DNA of 64,000 nt from Diplolepis rosae (GCA_030998225.1 JAPYXD010000753.1:1674001-1738000); one strand, 5' to 3'. Shown: positions 22,396 through 33,448, numbered from the stretch's first letter. The notes: generated from the sequence alone by a model not told the origin. Program-made: numbers and translations.

Positions 22396-23080
22396 ATACA
22401 TGTAAAATTTTAGAACAATTTTTTTTTTTTTTTTTTCATAAAATGTTAGTATAGCCCTTCCAGAATTTTGAATAATTAAAATAAAAATAAAAATTTTTGT
22501 ATTATTTTAAAATATGAATAAAGCATATGACAATTTCGAAAAATATAGAATGAATCATTCATTTAAAAAAAAATTCATGAAAATCGATTAAAATACACGC
22601 CTCTGCATGTTTTCCCCCCCTTAAGCTACACGTACAATATTCCTCTCTTCAGAGAAAATGTTGTTATGTCGGTGTACAATTTACCCAGTGAACAATCACA
22701 ATTATTTCGTCATTGTTAGATAAAAGACCTGTAAAAATGTCGTCACATGCGTGTCACAGTTACATAACAAGAAGCATTATATGATTGTTCGATAACCATA
22801 GCATAAAATTTCTTTTTATGCAACTGTATTGAGCTGAAATTTGTGACGTCTTGTATGACCATTTTTTTTCTTCGTATGATCTCCAAAACCATCAAAAATA
22901 AGTAGAATAGTGATTTTTGACAAAAACAACACTTTTTATTGTGGAAAACAATTTTTAATATTTGACCAATTGCAGAAAACTTGTTTTGAAAATAGGTATA
23001 TTTTTGTTTTGTCGAAATTTTAATAATTTAAAAGTGCTATATCTCGGCAAAAAACATATTAAGAACTCCTTAAATTCGAA
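22396..23080. other. Unassigned AT-rich sequence
   Basis: Contains a run of T at 22420-22436 and an eight-C run at about 22613-22620. The minus-strand frame 22955-23164 is short and has no domain. No gene or element end recognised. Confidence 0.5.
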
Positions 23081-23084
23081 ACTG

Positions 23085-23305
23085 TGAAAAACCATTGTCT
23101 CGAGTGTTATAAGTCTTCCACATAAAATAAGTAAAATTTTACTGAAATCACTAGTGAAATCCATTGGTTAACCAGCGAATTTCACTCTTTACCAGTATAT
23201 TTCACTGATTAAGTAGCAAGTTTCTTTGGTGGAATCAGGTAAATTCCACTGATTTCTATGTTGAAGACTTATAACATTCGAAACAGTGTTTCTTCACTGT
23301 GAATC
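23085..23305. mobile_element. MITE family C, GTTATAAGTCTTCCACAT hairpin
   Basis: CGAGTGTTATAAGTCTTCCA near 23100 is mirrored by GAAGACTTATAACATTCG near 23265-23283. The interior shares AATCAGTGGAATTTAC/GGTAAATTCCACTGATT words with the copy at 59208-59462. Related in style to family A but with different ends. Confidence 0.65.
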
Positions 23306-23309
23306 AGTG

Positions 23310-23582
23310 CTCTCTAAATATGAATCTGTGAAAATCTACTGATTATCAGTGAAATTTGACTGATTCAAATAGCTAAAGAAAGGGTACTGTTAATCAGTCA
23401 AATTTCACTGATTACTTCAGTGAAGATTAACTGATTTAACATTGAAAAATATTTATTCCACTGATGAATCAGTGAAAATTAACTGATATAATAGTTTAAA
23501 ATATCCTTTTCACCAATGAATCAGTGAAAAACCAAATCACTGATTCAATCAGTGAAAATTCGACTAATTCAGATTTAGAGAG
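23310..23582. mobile_element. MITE family A (TG-flanked)
   Basis: CTCTCTAAATATGAATCTGT to CAGATTTAGAGAG, 273 bp, same interior words as other copies. The flanks are TG/TG, probably a mutated or atypical TA target. It abuts the family C element. Confidence 0.85.
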
Positions 23583-24660
23583 TGAGTTTTTACTGATTCA
23601 GATATAAAAAGATGATTATAAATTGCATTTTAAAGAAGAGGAAACGTAATGCACGATAATATCAGTAAAAAAGTGGAAAAAATTAATTCTCTTCTAAAAT
23701 TACAACTAAACCCGCAAAACCATAATTTTTTACCCATTCTAACTCATACATATCTCAAAAACCTGACTAGATAGACAAATTCCGAAAGCTGATTTGAATT
23801 CAGTGCACAAATTTATGCAAGAATCAATTCTATATTCATATTCAAATCTCAGAATCCTTTATTTCTGAAGTCTGTTTTTATTTTTAAACATTTAAGACTC
23901 ATAATTTCGGAAAAAAACTTGAAGGATGGAATTTGAAGATTTTTTGCGAGAACCTTTATTTTTTGAGTCTAACAAAAGTATTGTTATGTGTAGCGTGATA
24001 TACATTTTTTTTTTTTTTTTTTTGACAGTATCGATCTTCGATTGAGAGTCGTTTAGTGGGGTACATCAATATGCTCCAAGCGGTTCCCATTGCCTGGACC
24101 GTTTCAGACGCCAACACACATCGCTTCTCTCCTCCTTCTTCTTCTTCTCCTCCCTTTTCTTCATCTTATGTGAGATTGCTTTGCCCGGCAGAACAATCAA
24201 AACATAACTCACCAACGCCGCAACCCAATCCATCGGACATCCTTGGCGATATACACATGCCAGGGTTTATCCTTTTCGGATTTAATTGCGAGTACTCACC
24301 GTGACACGTCATAAATGTCCAAAGTGTCAAAAATCGTGAATTCCATTCTATCCTTCCTTCGAAACGGGCAGTAAACACAAACATTATTGCCAGCGGAAAA
24401 TATATTGTTGCTTTGAAACGAATCTCAATATGCAAAATACATGTTTGTTACAGTCCAATGTGATATTTAAAATTTTTTAGGTTCTCTAAAAGAAAAGTAA
24501 TTTTTTAATGAACTTTTGTTCCGATAATATATCACATTTTTGGTGTCATGCACAGATTTAGATCAATTTCCAGCATGGACACAAATCAAAGAGAGTTGAG
24601 ACTCAAACCGGAAAATTGCAAATGTCAGTACATTTATAACGAATAGGAATTTAGAAAAGT
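23583..24660. other. Unassigned; a GC-richer island at 24050-24440
   Basis: A long T run (about 24006-24023) precedes a GC-richer unique block. A plus-strand frame (24056-24304) and a minus-strand frame (24166-24435) overlap; neither shows a domain. The CT-rich stretch TCTCCTCCTTCTTCTTCTTC at 24127 is low complexity. Function unknown. Confidence 0.35.
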
Positions 24661-24662
24661 TT

Positions 24663-24735
24663 TTAGCACGGACTCGAACCAACATTATCTAGGATTCTAA
24701 CCTTAGCAAAATAATAACTCAGCCTAGGTGGAAAA
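24663..24735 (-). mobile_element. tRNA-like (box B) fragment bordering the GTACTGG array
   Basis: GGTTCGAGTCC (minus, 24670-24680) is a near-perfect RNA polymerase III box B. The GCCTAGGTGG that follows on the plus strand joins the repeat array directly. Pairing is too poor for a functional tRNA; it may be the head of a SINE. Confidence 0.35.
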
Positions 24736-25262
24736 GTCGGATTCATGCTAGTATTTAGAAACGGCACAGTACCGCGTCAGTTGTAAATAAGGAAAAATGC
24801 CTGTACTGGACATTTGGTTCCGGGCCGAGGGTTGGCGCGGTACTGGCATAGTACAGCCCCAGTCCTGAGACTAAGTGTCGGTTAACAACCGACTTCGGAG
24901 TAATGCTAGTACAGAAAAGTACAGAAAAGTCCGATGCATGCCAGTATTTACAAACGGTACAGTACCACGCCAGTTGTAAATAAGGAACAATACCTGTACT
25001 GGACAGTGGGTACCAGGCCGAGGGTTGGCGCGGTACTGGTATAGTACAGCCCCAGTCCCGAGACCAAGTGTCGGCTAACAACCGACTTCGGAGTAATGCC
25101 AGTACTGAACCAGTACATAAAAGTCGGATTCATGCTAGTATTTACAAATGGTACAGTACCGCGCCAGCTTTTAATAAGGAACAATGCCAGCACTATACCA
25201 GTACCTCGCCAGTACTGCAAATCCTTCTGCGGTACTGGCGCGATACCAAGCCGGTTGTAAGT
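24736..25262. repeat. GTACTGG-rich tandem array, ~193-bp unit
   Basis: Units begin with GTCGGATTCATGC-type sequence at 24736, 24929 and 25123, giving periods of 193 and 194 bp; the third unit is partial. Each unit holds several AGTACTGG/CCAGTACT and GGTACCGCG-type words. Open frames across it (24755-25081, 24948-25472 on the minus strand) follow the repeat period and are not genes. Related sequence recurs at 58441-59035 and 60030-61260. Confidence 0.88.
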
Positions 25263-26359
25263 TTCCGCTAGGGATTTGATCTCAGATTTGAACCACATGT
25301 CGGTAATGTAAATGTTAAATAAAAATACAATTTTGAGATGCATTGAGGGCGCAAAGGTCCTGAGTAAAAGATAGTGAATCATCTTAGGAAGGTGTGCCAT
25401 ATTATGGCAAGTCCGAAAAGACCGATGTATGTGCATGCCTCGGATACAGACCCTGTTTTTGTATACATACACCGCATGCCATTCCCTTTGCGATGTATCC
25501 CTACCTTTACCACTTCCTATACTAGTCTCAGGCAGACCTTTAATTCTACTCGTTGCCTTTTAAAAGCGCGGGAAAACAACTTGTGTATAGCTGAAAAGAT
25601 GGCTTATTATATCTAAAAATTCGACCAATATGAAGTTGACATTTTTTTATGAATTTATATAGCAATGTGACTTTGGAATTTCCAATGTCAAAACTTCACT
25701 TTGAAAGTTTCAAAATGTGAAATTTCTGACGAAACTTATGAAGTTATTTAATAATTTCTGGTTTCAAAGAAATCAACACCAATTAGAAACAACTCTAAAA
25801 AGAGAATAACAATATAATAATTAATAAAATATAAATAATTCTCATAAAAATAATCATCAAAATTTAATTGAATTTGATAAATAATATAAATTTCAAATTT
25901 TCGTGTCTTTAGTAGCTGTATATTTTAGGTTATGTTATTTATGAATAAGTTTAATTCGATACTAAGGTCAGTTTTTATTGTTTTTAAAGTATGATGCATT
26001 CATAATATTGAAAAGGATATTTTAAATGTAAATTAGACACTTTAAATTTATAACTGTTATAAAAATATCTGAAAATGCTAAAGTTTTAAAAGTTAAATCT
26101 GCTTCAGTAATATTGAGCTCTTTTTATGCTCATTAGTATTTTCGAAATTTTTGTGAGATTTTTTAGGTCCAGATTTAAATTTATTGATCAACATAATACT
26201 TTAAAACATCTCTTGATCCTCTGTAATCAACAATTTGTTTGATTTGAACAGAATAATAATATCCAGAGAGGAATATGATAGTTCCTCAGAATGATGCTAG
26301 GAGCGCAGAGCAGACTTTCTCACAACAGAGACTACAATTTTATTGTAGATAAAGGTCTC
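25263..26359. other. Unassigned AT-rich sequence
   Basis: 25374-25616 has a short open frame without domain; 25620-26330 is AT-rich without recognisable repeat ends. I see no gene. Confidence 0.5.
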
Positions 26360-26363
26360 TTAA

Positions 26364-26719
26364 GGCCATGGATCGAATAAATCAAGTGACCAAATTCCCA
26401 TAAACGTTTATGTAAGATAAATTTTTTATACTACAAAATATCCTAATGAAAAATTGGAAAATACAACAGAAAACGATAAAGAACGTCTTTCAATTTCGTT
26501 TTAGTGAACATGATGCATAAATTTTTACAGTCAACTTTAATTGCCGATAAGTTTTCCAATTTTTTCAAAATTTTTACTAAAAAGAAGTTAACAGACGAGC
26601 TTTATTGTCTTCTGCTATGTTTCCCAAATTTTCAGAAAGATGTTTTGTGAATTTTAAAAATTATCTTACGTAAACGAACTAATGTATAATTTAGTCACGT
26701 GTCCGATTGATCCATGACC
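26364..26719. mobile_element. TTAA-flanked MITE, GGCCATGGATC family (356 bp)
   Basis: TTAA (26360-26363) then GGCCATGGATCGAATAAATC; right end GATTGATCCATGACC then TTAA (26720-26723). Subterminal inverted segments include GTTTATGTAAGATAA and TTATCTTACGTAAAC. Relatives: 32350-32440 (left piece), 47030-47216 (right half), 48553-49451 (long version). Confidence 0.85.
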
Positions 26720-26723
26720 TTAA

Positions 26724-26956
26724 ACGTGTGAAAACCATTGTTGCTATTACTAGTACGAGTGTACTAGATCTAGTACTTTTTTGTTTTGTCTAGTGATCTA
26801 GTACTTACTAAATTTATTAATCTTTTACTTATCAATTTTTATGGTACTACCAATGTATATTCAATGATGATAGGCTATTTCTTATAAACTTGGCGAATTC
26901 GAAATGTTAGGCGTCAGGCGTGAAAAGTTTAACCACTTATAGAACATCTTTAGATT
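26724..26956. other. CTAGTAC-rich spacer
   Basis: 26745-26815 is a cluster of overlapping ACTAGTAC, GTACTAG and AGATCT-type palindromic words. No gene. The LINE fragment starts directly after. Confidence 0.5.
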
Positions 26957-27402
26957 TTTCCCTTTAAAAATCTGGAGCGTGCTATGGGCTCTCTGATCCC
27001 ATGGCTGCGCAGCTTGGGACTCTCGATCTCCATTCCTAAGTGCCAGATGTGCCTTTTCATCAGGGCAGGCCGTGACTTCTCGGGAGTTGTGCTGGAGATT
27101 GATGGTGTTCGTCTTCGGTGTTGTGATTCGCTTAAGTACCTAGGGGTTATTCTGGATGCGCGGATCACATGGATGCAGCACGTGAAGTATGTGGCGGGCA
27201 GGGCCCTGCGGGCTGTGGGTTTGCTTAGGGTTCTGTCCAGGGTTTCCTGGGGTGTGACGCCTTCTCTGTTGCTGCTCGTTTATCGTGGCTTGATCAGGTC
27301 CTACCTGGAATGGGGTGCTCCCCTCTTCATGGCTGCCAGTCGATCGACCCTTGGCATACTGGATAGGGTGCGTACGAGGCTCTGCGTGTTGTTCTGGGAT
27401 GT
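26957..27402 (+). pseudogene. LINE reverse transcriptase, 3' part only (5' truncated)
   Basis: The frame open from 26954 encodes the end of a non-LTR retrotransposon reverse transcriptase. The residues SIPKCQMCLF and SLKYLGVILD match the late palm/thumb motifs that follow the catalytic FADD box in this enzyme class. Everything upstream, including the catalytic Asp residues and the endonuclease, is missing: a TAG at 26951 and unrelated AT-rich DNA precede it. Such 5' truncation is usual for target-primed retrotransposition. The coding phase switches near 27395-27405: the frame of the next entry carries on the family-like sequence, while this frame drifts on to 27526. GC content is far above the flanks. 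Inactive copy. Confidence 0.85.
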
Positions 27403-28680
27403 ATGCGTTCGACCCCGGTATCGATTCTCCTATCGGAGGCTAATGAGCCACCTCTTGGCCTCCGGCGCTCCTTATTGGGCGGCCGTTTCATCCTGCGTCA
27501 CATGTCTTGGCGGGACAGTCCTCTGATTCCCAGGCTCCGCCTTCTCTCAGAGAGGGCTAGGCTGAGGGGCCGTAGGCTGAACCCTGAGAGATGTGGCCTT
27601 CTGACTGCTTATGAGGGAGCCCGAGGCGTGGGGGAGTTCTGTTTCCGCTCCGTTCGACCTCGGTATTTCGATTATGGGTGGGGTGAGATTGCTGGTCCTG
27701 TCTTGTTGGATTTTGAGATTGGACGGGAGGTCAGAGTCTCCGAGGCGCCGAGTGCGATGTTTGACGAGCTGGTTCGCGCCAGGTATCCGGGCTCGGTCAT
27801 TTTGTTCTCTGATGGGGCTCAGAACCCTGCCAATGAGAGGGTGGGTGTGGGATTCTACGTGCCGGCTTCGGGATACAGATTTGGGGTCCGTCTGTCTGAT
27901 TTTACTTCCGCTCTCTCGGCTGAGCTCTATGCGGTGTTCTGCGCGCTGAAGTACGTCTATCGGCTGCGGCCTCCTGCGGCTGTCATCTTTAGCGACTCTA
28001 TGTTTTCCCTCTATCATCTGAGGGACAGACTCTCGTCTTTCCGCATATCCCCCTTTGCATATAAGATTTTGCACCTTGCTGCACTTATCCGGGATCGTGG
28101 GGATTCTGTTAGATTCGCTTGGGTGCCTGCACACACAGGCATCGCGGGCAATGAGATGGCTGACGGTGTTGCCAGGTCCGCCTCGGGTCTTCCCTTTGTA
28201 GTTAATTGTAGGGTTCCAGGAGGGGATTTGAATCTTTTGCTTGAGCGGGACCACCAGTCTTGGTGTCGGCGTCTGTGGCCATTTTCGTCACCATCCTCTA
28301 GCCGTAACCGCTACTTTGACAGGGTTTCCTTTAAGACTCCCAGGCCTTGGTTTTCGGGACTCAGATTCCCCAGGGGCTACATCAGCTTGGTCACCCGCTT
28401 GAGGTCGTCACATGTGTGTACTGGGACCCACTTTGGGAGAATGGGATGGGACTTAGATGTGGGATGCGGATGTGGCGCGGCCCTGAGGAGCCTTTCTCAC
28501 CTGGTCTGTGACTGCCCGATCTTATCAGAGCGGAGACCAAGATTCTTCCGATTTCTGTCGGAGCGCTTCCCGGGCAGGCCCCCTGAGCGGGTTAATCTGG
28601 ATGATCTCATTTTTCCACCGGATCCTGAGGTTGTGGGAGAGCTGGGAAGATTCTTGTGTTCAGCTGATTTGATCATTTGA
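27403..28680 (+). pseudogene. LINE ORF2 C-terminal part with RNase H domain
   Basis: This 425-codon frame continues the reverse transcriptase fragment in another phase. Numbered from the ATG at 27403, residues 131-262 form an RNase H fold with the four acidic catalytic positions visible: Asp137 (SDGA), Glu174 (SAELYA), Asp198 (FSDS) and Asp254 (NEMAD), plus His244 in PAHTG. Residues 355-371 hold a Cys-Cys-His-Cys cluster (GCGC...SHLVCDC) as found at the C terminus of I/LOA/R1-like LINEs. RNase H removes the RNA template during retrotransposition. The domain itself is intact, so the copy may be fairly young, but the element is dead because of the 5' truncation and frameshift. The ATG is simply the first one in frame, not a real start. 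Clade is inferred from the RNase H; I would say I-superfamily. Confidence 0.9.
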
Positions 28681-28956
28681 TCTGCTCTGTAACGACCTGC
28701 CCTTGCTGCATGTGTCTCAGTCTGTCCTCAGTGTCTGCCCTTCCCGAGACAATTTGTGGCTGCTACCACCTGATGGCTTGGATCGACTGTTGCTGAGGAT
28801 GTACTCTGACTGCTTTTGCTACCGCTTGCTGCTTTGACTTTACTGTGCTTTGCTATTTGAAGGAGAAATATGAATACTAATGTTATTATTGTGTGGTGAT
28901 ATGGCTATTTGCTAGTTTCAGCAAGAAGCCACAAACAAGAAGAAGAAGAAGAAGAA
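28681..28956 (+). mobile_element. LINE 3' UTR and (AAG)n tail
   Basis: Follows the TGA of the RNase H frame and ends with AGCAAGAAGCCACAAACAAG running into (AAG/GAA)n at about 28936-28956. A simple-repeat tail instead of poly(A) occurs in several LINE clades. No separate gene. Confidence 0.75.
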
Positions 28957-29104
28957 TTTTGATTGCTCAAACTTCGCACTGTACTTACTTGATTGGACTG
29001 TTCTACATTAGATTTGTTTTATTGGGCTCTTCTAGCCCCACGTGATTGTTCTGGCCATTTGTTCATTGAACAAGAAGCCATTAAGAGAAGAAGAAGAAGA
29101 AGAA
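28957..29104 (+). mobile_element. Second LINE 3' end with the same (GAA)n tail
   Basis: A different sequence ending in the same way: GAACAAGAAGCCATTAAGAG and (AAG)n at 29083-29104. It looks like the last ~150 bp of a related LINE lying head-to-tail behind the first. Confidence 0.6.
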
Positions 29105-29151
29105 ATTTTGTGTTGTGGTCGTGATATTATAGTGACTATATTGAAATTAAA

Positions 29152-29860
29152 ATGCCAAAAGCAAAAAGGACATGACGAATTCGGAAGCACAGAATCGTTG
29201 GTGAGATTCATAATACATATTCATTCATTCATTACATAAATCCTAACATTGTAGGTTATCTTTTCTAGGCGGTTTGTTTTATTTTTAATGTACATAATTT
29301 ATCAAAAATATTTCCATTTTGTTCTAAGACGTAAATATGGTAAATAATAATCAAAAGCATTGCATTACAATAGACATGAAGTAGCATGAATTGGTAATTG
29401 TAGTGATAATAATACCGCAAATAGTTGTAGGTGCTGAAGACGAAGATGAAGAAAGAGAATTTTCTGTCTTGCAAGCCGCTAATGAAGAAGAAATTCCAGT
29501 AAAAATGGAACCCGAGGATTTTCAAAAAGTTTTAGAGGAAAATGAAAATCGCATTGCTTTTGACGAAACTCCCAGCAACGCAGATTCAGGTAATGAACTA
29601 GATTATTACTTGAAATATTTTTTTATTAACGGTAATTTGAAAAGAAAAAAAAATTATAATTTTAAGTGTAGAACGTTATTGTGTTTCATTATTTTTTATA
29701 TCATATATTCAATTTTCCAAAGTGAATTTTTTAGAAAGAAAATTATTAATAATGTAAATTATTTTTAGATTTATAAGAATCGAATAGTTCTACAGACTAT
29801 GAAGATGGGTTTGAAGATTCTATTGTTTGTATACTTTTAATTATACTCTTGCATCACTAA
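29152..29860 (+). pseudogene. Small acidic-protein gene or gene remnant (3 putative exons)
   Basis: Unrecognised product. Exon 2 (29431-29589) stays open and is strongly acidic (GAEDEDEEREFSVLQAANEE and onward), between AG at 29429-29430 and a GTAATG donor at 29590; it enters and leaves in phase 1. A phase-compatible exon 3 (29778-29860, after TTTATAAG) continues acidic, with residues STDYEDGFEDS, then a short hydrophobic tail and TAA; AATAAA follows at 29874-29879. A possible exon 1 (29152-29200; start MPKAKRT, donor GTGAGA) also fits phase 1, but its eighth codon is TGA in a CGA-like context, so either exon 1 is wrong or the gene is broken. Polypyrimidine tracts are weak. It lies just behind the LINE tails. 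Acid-rich with a basic N terminus could suggest a nuclear protein; that is speculation. Confidence 0.4.
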
Positions 29861-29873
29861 ACTGAATTTATGA

Positions 29874-29879
29874 AATAAA
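29874..29879 (+). promoter_or_regulatory. Poly(A) signal AATAAA of the acidic-protein candidate
   Basis: Canonical AATAAA, 14 nt after the putative stop codon, followed by a T-rich stretch. In such AT-rich DNA the hexamer is common, so it supports the exon model only mildly. Confidence 0.35.
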
Positions 29880-31104
29880 TTTTTTTGAACTAAATATTTA
29901 TTGTTTTTAATATTAATAATATTAATATTTAATATATTTAATTTAATTTTACTATTTGCAGAAATATGGTGCTAGACAGATTACCGTATCGGGACCACAT
30001 TTTTCCTGATCAGGGCCCAATCGGGGCCCCACCAAAATTTCTGCACGGGAAAAGGAATCGTTCTACAAAAAAGGCATCGAAATGTTATAGAAGCGTTGGA
30101 ATGAATGTATCTCTCTTGAAGGAGACTATGTTGATGAATGAAGTTGAATTTTTCCTCAAAATTGTTGTTTTATTAGTCATCCTGCGAACGTGTTAAGTGA
30201 TGTGTTATATTTTTCAAAATGTCGCGCGCATTTTAAGCTTGTGTGCCAAAGATGGCCGACTTCCGGATGGCGGCCTCACTCCTTTTACCCTCTCTAGGAC
30301 TAGTCACACTACACAGCGCAACTTCCCAATCTTTCAACCTTCTTAGCGGCGGCGCCACATCCTTTAATATCCCCTTTGCTTCCTTCGTTCCCCATTCTCA
30401 ATACCATCTTTATGGAATGTCTGCAGGATAAATACCTGCTGCATTGTTGGTCCAGGTTTCTGTTTCTAAATTTTTCTGTTATTTTTGTTATGGCTATTAG
30501 GAAAAATTCACAACAAAAAATTGTGTTTTAAACAAATTACTTTTGGTATCACTACGGTGAAGGAACAAGGTTCAAAGATTGAATATGTATCTCAGTATTC
30601 TCTATCATATCATTAAGATCATTAATCAAAATCTTCTCGATACCAATTAACCTTCGTTTATTAAAAGCAATTATCTTTCCGCCTATCCGTGAATGTATTT
30701 GTTTTATTAATTCAAAATCAATCTGCATTTTTAAATTTATTTATTTTTTCATATTCAAATTGCTTCTGAGTGCCACTTGCCAATTAAGGTAGGTTCTGAT
30801 CCCTGCTAAGTTAAGTGGCCAACATTACCAATCAAGTTAACTGTCGTTGCAGCTGCAAACGAATACTTTGGATTTGATATCATGGCATTTTTTGCTATGG
30901 CTAACTCGTTAAGGTTTAATTTATTGCTTTAATATTAAATTCTGTATCAAGATAGCACGGATCAGAACCTTGTTATGTCGGTAAGCATGACTCCATTATC
31001 ATAGCCCTTCTATAGATATCTTAGGCTCTACCTGGTATACTCGCTTGAAGTGAATAAAATTGAATTCTTGATGATTTGAATAGATAGAGTGATAGAGATT
31101 CTAT
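29880..31104. other. Unassigned; small GC-richer patches
   Basis: 29965-30070 includes CAGGGCCCAATCGGGGCCCC, related in style to 15050-15150. 30240-30440 is GC-richer with a 62-codon open frame of no recognised family. 30760-31080 is unique AT-rich sequence. No gene supported. Confidence 0.4.
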
Positions 31105-31669
31105 CTACCCTAGCGGACCCGGTTGAGAGAACGGTCATAGAATACTCTGACCGTTCTCTGACTGTTCTCTGACTGTTCTCTGACCGTTCTCTGACCTCGC
31201 ATTATTATGGCTAAGAACGATAAAAAAAATATTTAAAACATTGCAATTATGATTCTGCGATCAAATTTGAATTAGCAGGTGTAGTAATAAATACAATAAT
31301 TTTATTATTCAGAGATAAAAACTTAAAAAACATCGTACACCTGTCATTGGAAGCAGTGCAGTGGTTCACAATTTGCGGAACGTCTCCACCAATGGTAAAC
31401 CTTCCCGGTGGAGACGTTCCGCCACTTGTGAATCACTGCACTGCCTTCAATGACAGGTATACGATGTTTTTCTAGTTTTTATCTCTCAGTAATAAAATTA
31501 TTGTATTTATTCCTACATCTGCTAATTCAAATTTGATCGCAGAATCATAATTGCAATGTTTTAAATGTTTTTTTATCGTTCTTAGCCATAATAATGCGTG
31601 GTCAGAGAACAGTCAGAGAATGGTCAGAGTAATCTATGACCCTTTTCTCAACCCGGTCCGCTAGGGTAG
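31105..31669. mobile_element. 565-bp foldback element, CTACCCTAGCGGACC ends
   Basis: The ends CTACCCTAGCGGACCCGGTT and the inverse (CCGGTCCGCTAGGGTAG) enclose two long complementary arms. The inner arms meet around ACCAATGGTAAACCTTCCCG, with CGGAACGTCTCCACC and GGTGGAGACGTTCCG mirrored. The left arm has a tandem repeat of an 11-mer, TCTCTGACYGT (31149-31195), shorter in the right arm. The target duplication is unclear (CTAT/TTAT). Non-coding. Confidence 0.85.
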
Positions 31670-32671
31670 TTATAGAGCATATCACCTGGGCCTGTCTTGA
31701 ATCTTCGAGAAAGTTAAATTAACTCGAAAACTGAGACTTGCCTTCTCGGTTCTCTAGATACTTAACTAAAAGAGTCGCCCAAATTAAGTGTGTAATTTTT
31801 TAAGGGCAATTCACCATTCATGTGTGGTTGCGGATCTTAATCGGTCGAAGTTGTGTGACTAGTTCGTTTACGAGCTATAGCGTGTGTGAGTAACAGTCTT
31901 TCGAACGCATTCCACGTAATCCCATCAGGTCTGGACCCAGGTCGACGACATTCACTTTTAACTCGTAAGACTACCGGGACCGCTTTGATAATTTTGTCGA
32001 AGAGAACTTCAAAGAATTTTTCTTTATGGATAGAAGAACAGGAGAGTACTAAATGTGAATATAAATATAAATCTTACGACGCAATTTAAGTTCAGTCAGG
32101 TTGCTTACTATTTGTAGGTTATGTTCATACATTTGTATCAGTATTGTTTCTAGTACAATCTGCAATACCGACGCAACGCATTGTATTTAATGAAAGATAG
32201 AAAAAGCTGAGTCCTTCGCGATAATTAGCGCTTCCAGATTCAGCTTCGACTTAATTAGCAAAATTATCATTTTGATTGATAGGTTAAAGAAAATTAGGCG
32301 GTGAATTTTTTCTTGGTAATCACGTGAACATCTTGGCACATGCCTTTAAGGCTGTGGATTAATAGGACCACGTGACTAAATTATACATTAATTCATTTAT
32401 GCAAGATAACTTTTTTATAAATCTTTTAATTTTGTATTTATTTGTTTCAGATGATGCTGACTGGGGATATCGTGCGCGCCATAGACATGCCTTTTTTTAG
32501 GCACTTTGTTCATTTTTAAACATTACCTAAACTAAATAATAATTTTATGTAAAAAAATTTATTTTGTAAACTTTGAGACTGCATAAATGAACACTGAACA
32601 TTTTTTGTAATTATATAAAGTAGTTGTTGACACAAAAATTCTTGAAAATCATCTTTTTTGCCGAGATAGTA
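31670..32671. other. Unassigned, with element fragments
   Basis: 31670-32340 has no recognised gene (the short frame 31886-32089 lacks a domain). 32346-32349 is TTAA followed by GGCTGTGGATTAATAGGACC and ACGTGACTAAATTATAC, the left end of the GGCCATGGATC family, lost after about 32440. 32451-32550 is the second copy of the tail seen at 17699-17810, here preceded by TTTGTTTCAG. Confidence 0.5.
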
Positions 32672-32862
32672 CTCTCTAAATTTGAATCAGTCAAAATCTA
32701 CTGATTATCAGTGAAATTTGACTGATTCAAATAGCTAAAAAGAGGTTACTGAAAATCAGTCAAATTTCACTGATTATTTCAGTGAAAATTAACTGATTTA
32801 ACCGTGAAAAGGCAAATCACTGATTCAATCAGTGAAAATTTGACTGATTCAGATTTAGAGAG
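32672..32862. mobile_element. MITE family A, shortest copy (191 bp)
   Basis: CTCTCTAAATTTGAATCAGT to ATTTAGAG plus AG, TA on both sides (32670-32671, 32863-32864). It keeps the internal AAAAGAGGTTACTG block and otherwise consists of CAGTGAAA-type words; relative to the 273-bp copies one internal block is missing. Confidence 0.9.
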
Positions 32863-32864
32863 TA

Positions 32865-33448
32865 GAATGCCTGCTTAAAGCATAAGAGTATATATATCGA
32901 TTGCTAGCAATTCGGAAATTCATTACAGCCTTTACAGCGTTTTTCTTATCAGAAAAATAGATTAAACCAGTTTATAACGTCACACAAGAAATTTCATTTG
33001 CTTATCTCATTCTTTGTGACACATATCATTACATTTTTCTCATGAGATAAAAGGGCGTATCTCTGGAATTTTTAACGTATTCATGTTCCTTTGAAAAATC
33101 TTTCTGGATTATTCAATGTTGTGAAAAAATTCCTAATTTTGTTCTTTGAAAATTTTTTTTATTTCTTAGCTACAAATTTATATATTATTGATATTTGCAT
33201 ATAATTATTTACATCTTAAATCAGGAATAATTAATTAATATGATAAAATATAGTTTGACATAGTTTAAAATGTAAATTATAACAAGTTTGAATAAAAATA
33301 GATAGACAACTATTGAAACTGATTAAAGTAATAAAATAAAAACGTTTTTAATATTTCAACAGATTTAAAACATGAACAAAATATAATAACCAATCTTAAT
33401 AGGATGTGAGATGATAATATTTTTTTCAATAAGATGATTAAATTCTTA
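32865..33448. other. 3' flank of the lipase gene
   Basis: No other gene. On the minus strand ATTAAA (33352-33347) and AATAAA (33163-33158) lie 97 and 286 nt past the lipase stop codon and are candidate poly(A) signals; both are common words in such AT-rich DNA. Confidence 0.4.

Noticed and set aside
24755..25472. Long minus-strand frames (108 and 174 codons)
   Set aside because: They follow the 193-bp GTACTGG tandem unit, repeat the same peptide phrases out of frame with each other, and have no domain.
27611..27949. 112-codon plus-strand frame within the LINE
   Set aside because: Alternative phase of the same GC-rich coding sequence; no domain of its own.
27547..28254. 235-codon minus-strand frame opposite the LINE
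   Set aside because: It is the antisense shadow of the RNase H frame, which has the real catalytic motifs.
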